From NCBI GenBank assembly GCA_001466705.2, contig LATX02000089.1, positions 1,054,001 to 1,118,000 of the forward strand: a stretch of DNA of 64,000 bases. The letters are read 5' to 3'. A program made the position numbers and the translations under genes. Position 1 is the stretch's first letter. Each line of letters begins with the position of its first letter. Shown here in pieces: positions 59,214-64,000 of this stretch. The notes under the pieces are model-generated. The model saw nothing but the letters and a program-made list of their open reading frames with translations. It searched no databases and was not told the DNA's origin. The DNA is from Moniliophthora roreri (lineage: Eukaryota > Basidiomycota > Agaricomycetes > Agaricales > Marasmiaceae).

Positions 59214-60935
59214 TCACCAGTCTACCATAAACCAGTTTGAATATGATCCATCAAACGAAAGAGTTGCAAAGCTAACAGCTACTGCTGACATGATCCAGTA
59301 TGCAAAGTAGTAGCCACCTGTTCCTTGGCTGCCAATACCAATGGAAAGACTTTGTCCAGCATTCGACATTGCGGTACTCGAGCCTCCGGTAACGAAGACA
59401 GGACCTGGACGGGTCGAAGTTGGTGTCGCTCCACCTGTTGTGTAAGCCCGTACATATGATATCTCAAAGTACGCATTGTCATAGCGGGGTGAACCGGGTC
59501 CTACTACGTTATCGGCGTACTGTAAAAGGTACATTTAATGATGATCAAACGACTCAAACGAAAACACATACACAGGTCTTGGTCGGACCTTGATCCGCAC
59601 ACATAGGAAGGTAGTTCTTAGGCTCTCCGGCCCTAAGGCGTCATAAGAATAAGACGCCCAGCGGAGAATTTCAGAAGTAAAAAAAACCCACCAGACACCG
59701 CACAGCGTAATATCAAGCACAAGCTTCTGCGGAGAGAAGAAACGAGTGATATCGCACGAATTGGACGGATAGCTAGCAGTTGGAGATCCCCATTGCGACA
59801 GATCGATGGACGACGATGTGTCGGACTGGATTATTGACGCGGGGACGTTTGGACGCTAAGGATGGAGTGGTCAATATAAGTAAAGACGGAAATAGAGAGG
59901 GGACATACACTCCAGAACCACATGCTTTGTTCACGAAGATATCAGCATCCAGCGTACCCAGAACAGGGAGGGGGATACAAACTAGATTCTGGATTCAGAA
60001 GTCAGGATATGGATTATCATATCACCGGGGAAGGACTCACCCGGATACATCGAATTGTGTTGCCCATACTCCTCCACCAGCTGCAGCAAAGCCGGGTCCA
60101 AAGCTATTCGGCTGCAGTTCTTGAACGGTACAACCAGAGGGCGTAGAACAATCGTGTACCAGTGTACGTCCAAGCTGGGTCGGTGGGTCGGACTTGAAGC
60201 ATCCTGGCAAGGAGTGGAGCGCGATTTGATTGTACCCCATCATATTGATGCCCTCAATAATGCTGTAAAAGGACATCAGCTGCGCTGCGGCGTTTTAGCG
60301 CAAACAGTCCTTAGTCAACGCACTCGATTTCCCCATCATCAGGCCAAGTTGGACCGACTGTCCAGAATGCTGGCCACACCTGGCGAGAAAAGTTGATCGA
60401 TCATAAATGAGCGGATGCGTCAAGGTTTTCGAGATTTTATACCCACCGAGCACCCATAAGGAATATGACGCAAGTCGATGATCCACAGGCTCCCCACTGC
60501 ATAGGTGTCTTTACTTTCAAGCCTAACCTGCTCACACCTTAGTGGAAAGCTGAGAGAGAGGGGAGAGTTGAAGAAGTTTACCGTATTCCGTTTCTCGTTA
60601 AACGGAACGTTACTCCGGTTGTCGACCTTGAGGATGGCGTTGCCCGCTGCGTTGACGTACGCCAACTGTTGCGTAAAAGCATCGGCCTCGTTCAACCACC
60701 ATACGTCCCCTGGGAAAGGTGTGCAAGAGCGGTCAGAATTACAGACGAGAAAATGTCGCCACACTACCGCCGTCGGGCCTCTAGAATATGATACTCACCG
60801 AGTGTCAGATTGTCCCAATTTCCAAAGAAGTCCCATCCATCGAAGAACGTGGGCCCAGAGTAGTCCCTGACAAGATCATAACCGAAGCTTGGAGAGCTGA
60901 AAGAAAGAAGTGCAAAGAGGAACCAGAAGGTCATT
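59214..60935 (-). CDS. Glycoside hydrolase family 16 protein (beta-glucanase-like), anchored C-terminus
   Basis: About nine exons. The signal peptide MTFWFLFALLSFSSPSFGYD is followed by YSGPTFFDGWDFFGNWDNLT, typical of fungal GH16 laminarinase-like enzymes. The catalytic motif is GEIDIIEGIN (E-x-D-x-x-E, nucleophile and acid/base Glu present). Other motifs are AVGSLWIIDLRHIPYGCSVW, PAFWTVGPTWPDDGEID, QIALHSLPGCF, GGGVWATQFDVSG, MWFWSRPNVPASI, SQWGSPTASYPSNSCDI, and GEPKNYLPMCADQGPTKTC. The end has a Thr/Ser/Gly linker and a hydrophobic segment (YYFAYWIMSAVAVSFATLSF), suggesting membrane or GPI anchoring. It probably cuts or remodels beta-1,3/1,6-glucan in the wall or substrate. One exon (59909-59924) is only 16 nt. 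Confidence 0.9.
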
Positions 60936-62205
60936 TTCAAGACAACAGAAAAGTGAAGGTTGCCGGAAAGTGAACCCTCGAGGTGTAGTTCATATAGAGA
61001 GAAGCTCCAAGGGCGATGCCATCACTTAAGAATCGCTTCCCTCGCATTTGGGGTTGTTTTATTGTTGTGAACTTACTACAGGCCATGAGGCGACAACCAA
61101 AAAGTGAGGAGGGCACGAGGTGCCGTAGCATCACGCGTGCACCTTCTCACCCTCGCCGGGCTCGCAATCAGGCTCTCCACAATCGCGAGACACAACAGAG
61201 ATCTGTATCAAGTTGGTCAACACAGGTAATAAGGTCATTTGGTCAGTTACCTTACAATATTATGTACCAAGAATGCTTGAGTTTTCGTAGGACTTGAAAA
61301 CAATTGAAAATGATTTCACCGTCTTATCACCAAAGCAGAACAAAACGGAGCGTCTGAACCGTCAGACGACCTTTTCCGAAAAGGATGCTCGGCTTAACTA
61401 TAATGCAGGTAATCAATTAATCAGAGTCTGACGGGCAAGATGCGACGGCATAGCGGTAGCTCACCGCTTCACGCAGCCATATCAAGCAGAGTGAAACCGG
61501 TTATTCACTCTTAGCATGTTTCAAAGGTTGCGGTAATGGGCGGACTTTTGCTGCACGTTGACTTGATACGGTGTGCAAGTTGTATATTGAGGTAATGGGC
61601 TGTCTTGAACCTCGAGTCCAAGACACCCGAGACAGCATCCACGAGACCCGTATCTAAGGTTTACAGAGTTCCATGAATACGAATGCCGGGCGGAATTCGA
61701 ATAAGACGCTTACGGACGCTTACGATCGCAGATTTCAGTGATAGATGGGCGGGCTCGGCCTGTCAATGACAAGACCACGAAAGAAAATGAGAGTGCCTTG
61801 CACACCATTTGATCAAGTGGCTTCTCAGGTCATGAAGTTTGGAGGGGTTGAGAATTAGTGGGAAGTGGGTGCTGGCAACCGTATCAATTTATACGAAGGT
61901 TCCACTCGTCAAGAACAGGAGCATTTATTTTTGCTTGATCTTAGATAGCTCAAGCTGCGCTGCGCTCCTTCGACCACAATGCAACGAACGTTTACCGAGT
62001 GATGCCCAGTGAGACCAGTATCCGACGGCATTGCGATTCAGTCTGGGAAATGAGGAATGGTGGCATATTGAGGTGTCTTCATGATGGGTGTACAGCGAAA
62101 GCATGCGTCATAGTGAAAGAATTTAGGCGACACCCTCCTGCCCGCCAATCTCCATATCATCTACTTCCTCACTTCTAAGCTCCCTAATCCAACCCAATTC
62201 CTAGA
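60936..62205. other. Intergenic, 1.3 kb, no gene seen
   Basis: Upstream region of the GH16 gene and 3' flank of the eL39 gene. No supported frame, tRNA or repeat was found. Confidence 0.45.
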
Positions 62206-62527
62206 TTAGATGTTGAGCTTGGTCCTTCTCCAGTGTCGGCGCTTGGCGTTGTACTATTCAAGAGCCAGGAAACATCAGTGCTGGTATTGAAGACGACGAC
62301 GCTGGTACGCACCTGGATTTTGGTGTCAGTCTTTAAGCGGAACCATTGAGGAATGGGCCTGAAAACAGAGTCAATTTATTGTTGGAATTTGAGCAAATAG
62401 CGAAAATCGGACCTGTTCTGGCGCGCAGCTTTGGCAAGCTTTTGTTTCGTACGGAAGGTCTTCTGGGACGGCTGAACGATATGATTAATGCTGATTGAAA
62501 AGGTTCATTGTGAACAGGGCTTACCAT
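62206..62527 (-). CDS. RPL39: 60S ribosomal protein eL39
   Basis: Four exons give the full 51-residue protein: M | PSQKTFRTKQKLAKAARQNR | PIPQWFRLKTDTKIQ | YNAKRRHWRRTKLNI. The sequence is almost the textbook eL39, a basic protein lining the ribosomal exit tunnel. The first coding exon is only the ATG (62525-62527), followed at once by a gtaagc intron, an arrangement common in ribosomal protein genes. Other introns interrupt after QNR and after KIQ. The coding total is 156 bases including the stop at 62206-62208, too short for ordinary ORF calling. Confidence 0.95.
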
Positions 62528-63059
62528 CGTCGAGGATGGGGGGAACTTGATGAGCAAGGTTCTGTTGATGCTAAGAAATTAAGGTTCAACTAAGGCAACG
62601 AACTGTACAGTTATTTGCACGTGCATTCCTCGGCATGATACGGCACGGCCGGAGACTCCCACGGCCAGTTGACGGCCGGACTTCGGTGGTCCCTCCCTTG
62701 CTTTAAGTTTTAATGTCGATGGTTGCGCTAGAGTTCTATGGTCCAGACTGTTTGGTTCATGGTCTTGTGTAGGCCCGAATTTCAACTCACGTCAGTGGTA
62801 TGACCGTCTGCGCAACTTCATACGACACGGTTACAGGCCTAGATAGTACGCTCTCAATCAAATTCCCACTCACGTCCAGTTGGAGCTTGGCCACTTATAT
62901 ATTGCACGTTTGCCTTTCAACTGTTTCACACAGTCAAAGTCGAGAAGAAAGTACATTTTTGTATTAGCAGTACAGCGAGCATTAATAATTACTACCGCAT
63001 CGTTAATGTTGTCTAAGTGTCTATTTTTTGGAGGATGATGATACACAGGCATTTTCCAC
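62528..63059. promoter_or_regulatory. eL39 promoter region and 3' flank of ATP-citrate lyase
   Basis: 532 bp. No TATA box or telo-box was recognised upstream of the eL39 start. A 68-codon minus-strand frame here has no family resemblance. Confidence 0.35.
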
Positions 63060-64000
63060 TTATTGCATTCTTCCAAGAATCCGGGGCTGAGAAACGTCAG
63101 CCATGTTGATGAATATGTCGTCGGCGGGGTGGCGGTAGAGTGGTGCACGGAGACGTTTCTGATCGATATGGTGACCGATGAAACCAATACTACGTCCGAG
63201 AACGAAGAGACCATTGAGGGTACCGATCTAATGAACAGCTCGTTAGACATGCTAGGATACTGAAAGGGCGATAGAGTATTTACCCTGATGTACTCATCAG
63301 CTTCCTCGGGAGTGAAGGCACCGCTATCCCGCAGAAGGTCGACGAAGCAGACGGCGATGCAACCGTCAACGTTGAGGATGAGCTGGGGTAGTGTATATAT
63401 TAAAACAGTATTAGCAAAATAGACGAGATAACATACAGTGTCCTTCTTGGAGGTGGTCACCTTCTCGACAGCGAGAGCATAGTCGAGGAGGCTGTGAGAG
63501 GGGAAGTTCTTGCGAACGTACTCCTTGACGAGCTCGACACGGAGATCGGGGTTGTTAACGCTCTTAATCTTGTGGCCGATACCAGAGACTGAACACGACT
63601 GTCAGCTAATGTGACATGAGCCATGAACGAGGATACTCACTGAGCTTGTTGGCCTTTCGCGAGTTGTCAACGAACTCTCGTGGTGTGAGACCAGTGTCAC
63701 GAGCATTGGAGAACATGGAGGCAGCCTCGTCAAGGGCACCACCGAATCGGCTACCAATGGTCAAAAGACCAGAGGCAAGGGAAGAGATCAAGTCCTTTCC
63801 TGCACGAGTGGCGACGATGGTGTTCATGGCACTATCACAATATCATGAGTCGGATGTCACGAGCAATTGTTAAGGGTTGCAACTTACCCAGAGACAGCAG
63901 GACCGTGGTCAGCTGTCAACATGAGAACCATCTCAATGAACTTGGTAGCCCAAGGTGGGAGACGGCGCTTGAACCAGAGGAGAGAAACGACACCACCAAG
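63060..64000 (-). CDS. ATP-citrate lyase, C-terminal part (start lies beyond right edge)
   Basis: Exons joined from the edge give [134 protein letters not shown] and the end [14 protein letters not shown]...RILGRMQ with TAA at 63060-63062. This is the citrate-synthase-like C-terminal region of ATP-citrate lyase, including the conserved GHGPAVSG-type (DHGPAVSG) and GIGHKIKS motifs. The enzyme makes cytosolic acetyl-CoA from citrate for lipid synthesis and acetylation. About 250 residues are present. Whether the gene is a single fused chain, as usual in basidiomycetes, or a subunit cannot be seen here. Confidence 0.92.

Overview
The window reads as nuclear DNA of a mushroom-forming basidiomycete (Agaricomycetes). 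Genes on both strands are broken by many introns of about 50 nt with GT/AG ends. Several gene types are typical of that group: an MLKL_NTD/HeLo-like helical-bundle protein, F-box/LRR proteins, a Ppo-type fatty-acid oxygenase, BCS1-like AAA ATPases, arrestin-like proteins and an unnamed multi-pass membrane family. No bacterial-style operons, CRISPR arrays, rRNA or confidently recognisable tRNA genes were seen. All exon models were built by eye from splice signals and reading frame.

Layout. 0-6 kb: N-terminus of an MFS transporter (off the left edge), mitochondrial ribosomal protein uS8m, a 17-exon MATE transporter and uracil phosphoribosyltransferase. 6-8.8 kb: an unresolved coding-like stretch, then empty sequence. 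8.8-22.4 kb: a single-pass membrane protein, a transaldolase (with a GC-AG intron), the MLKL-like protein with an Asn-rich tail (also with an apparent GC-AG intron), and the ribosome-assembly factor RSA4/NLE1. RSA4 is flanked by two oppositely oriented copies of one unknown gene, one intact and one decayed. A dienelactone hydrolase and an unknown secreted or anchored protein follow. 22.5-26.7 kb: a complete Argonaute with all four DEDH residues. 28-34 kb: an F-box/LRR pseudogene, then relics and one intact member of the multi-pass membrane family. 35-40.6 kb: a coiled-coil membrane protein, an acidic protein with DTGGGF repeats, and an arrestin-like protein. 41.3-42.0 kb: a 618-bp element with terminal inverted repeats. 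42.8-47.3 kb: a peroxidase/P450 fusion (Ppo). 49.7-56.7 kb: two more intact multi-pass membrane genes around a BCS1-like pseudogene. 58-64 kb: a complex I CHCH subunit with a telo-box promoter, a GH16 glucanase-like enzyme, ribosomal protein eL39, and the C-terminal part of ATP-citrate lyase (off the right edge).

Functionally, housekeeping genes (uS8m, UPRT, RSA4, complex I subunit, eL39, ATP-citrate lyase) sit at the two ends and around RSA4. The stretch from about 28 to 57 kb is accessory-like: low gene density, several pseudogenes, a non-autonomous transposon and an expanded membrane-protein family. There is no sign that neighbouring genes form one pathway, apart from the local duplications.
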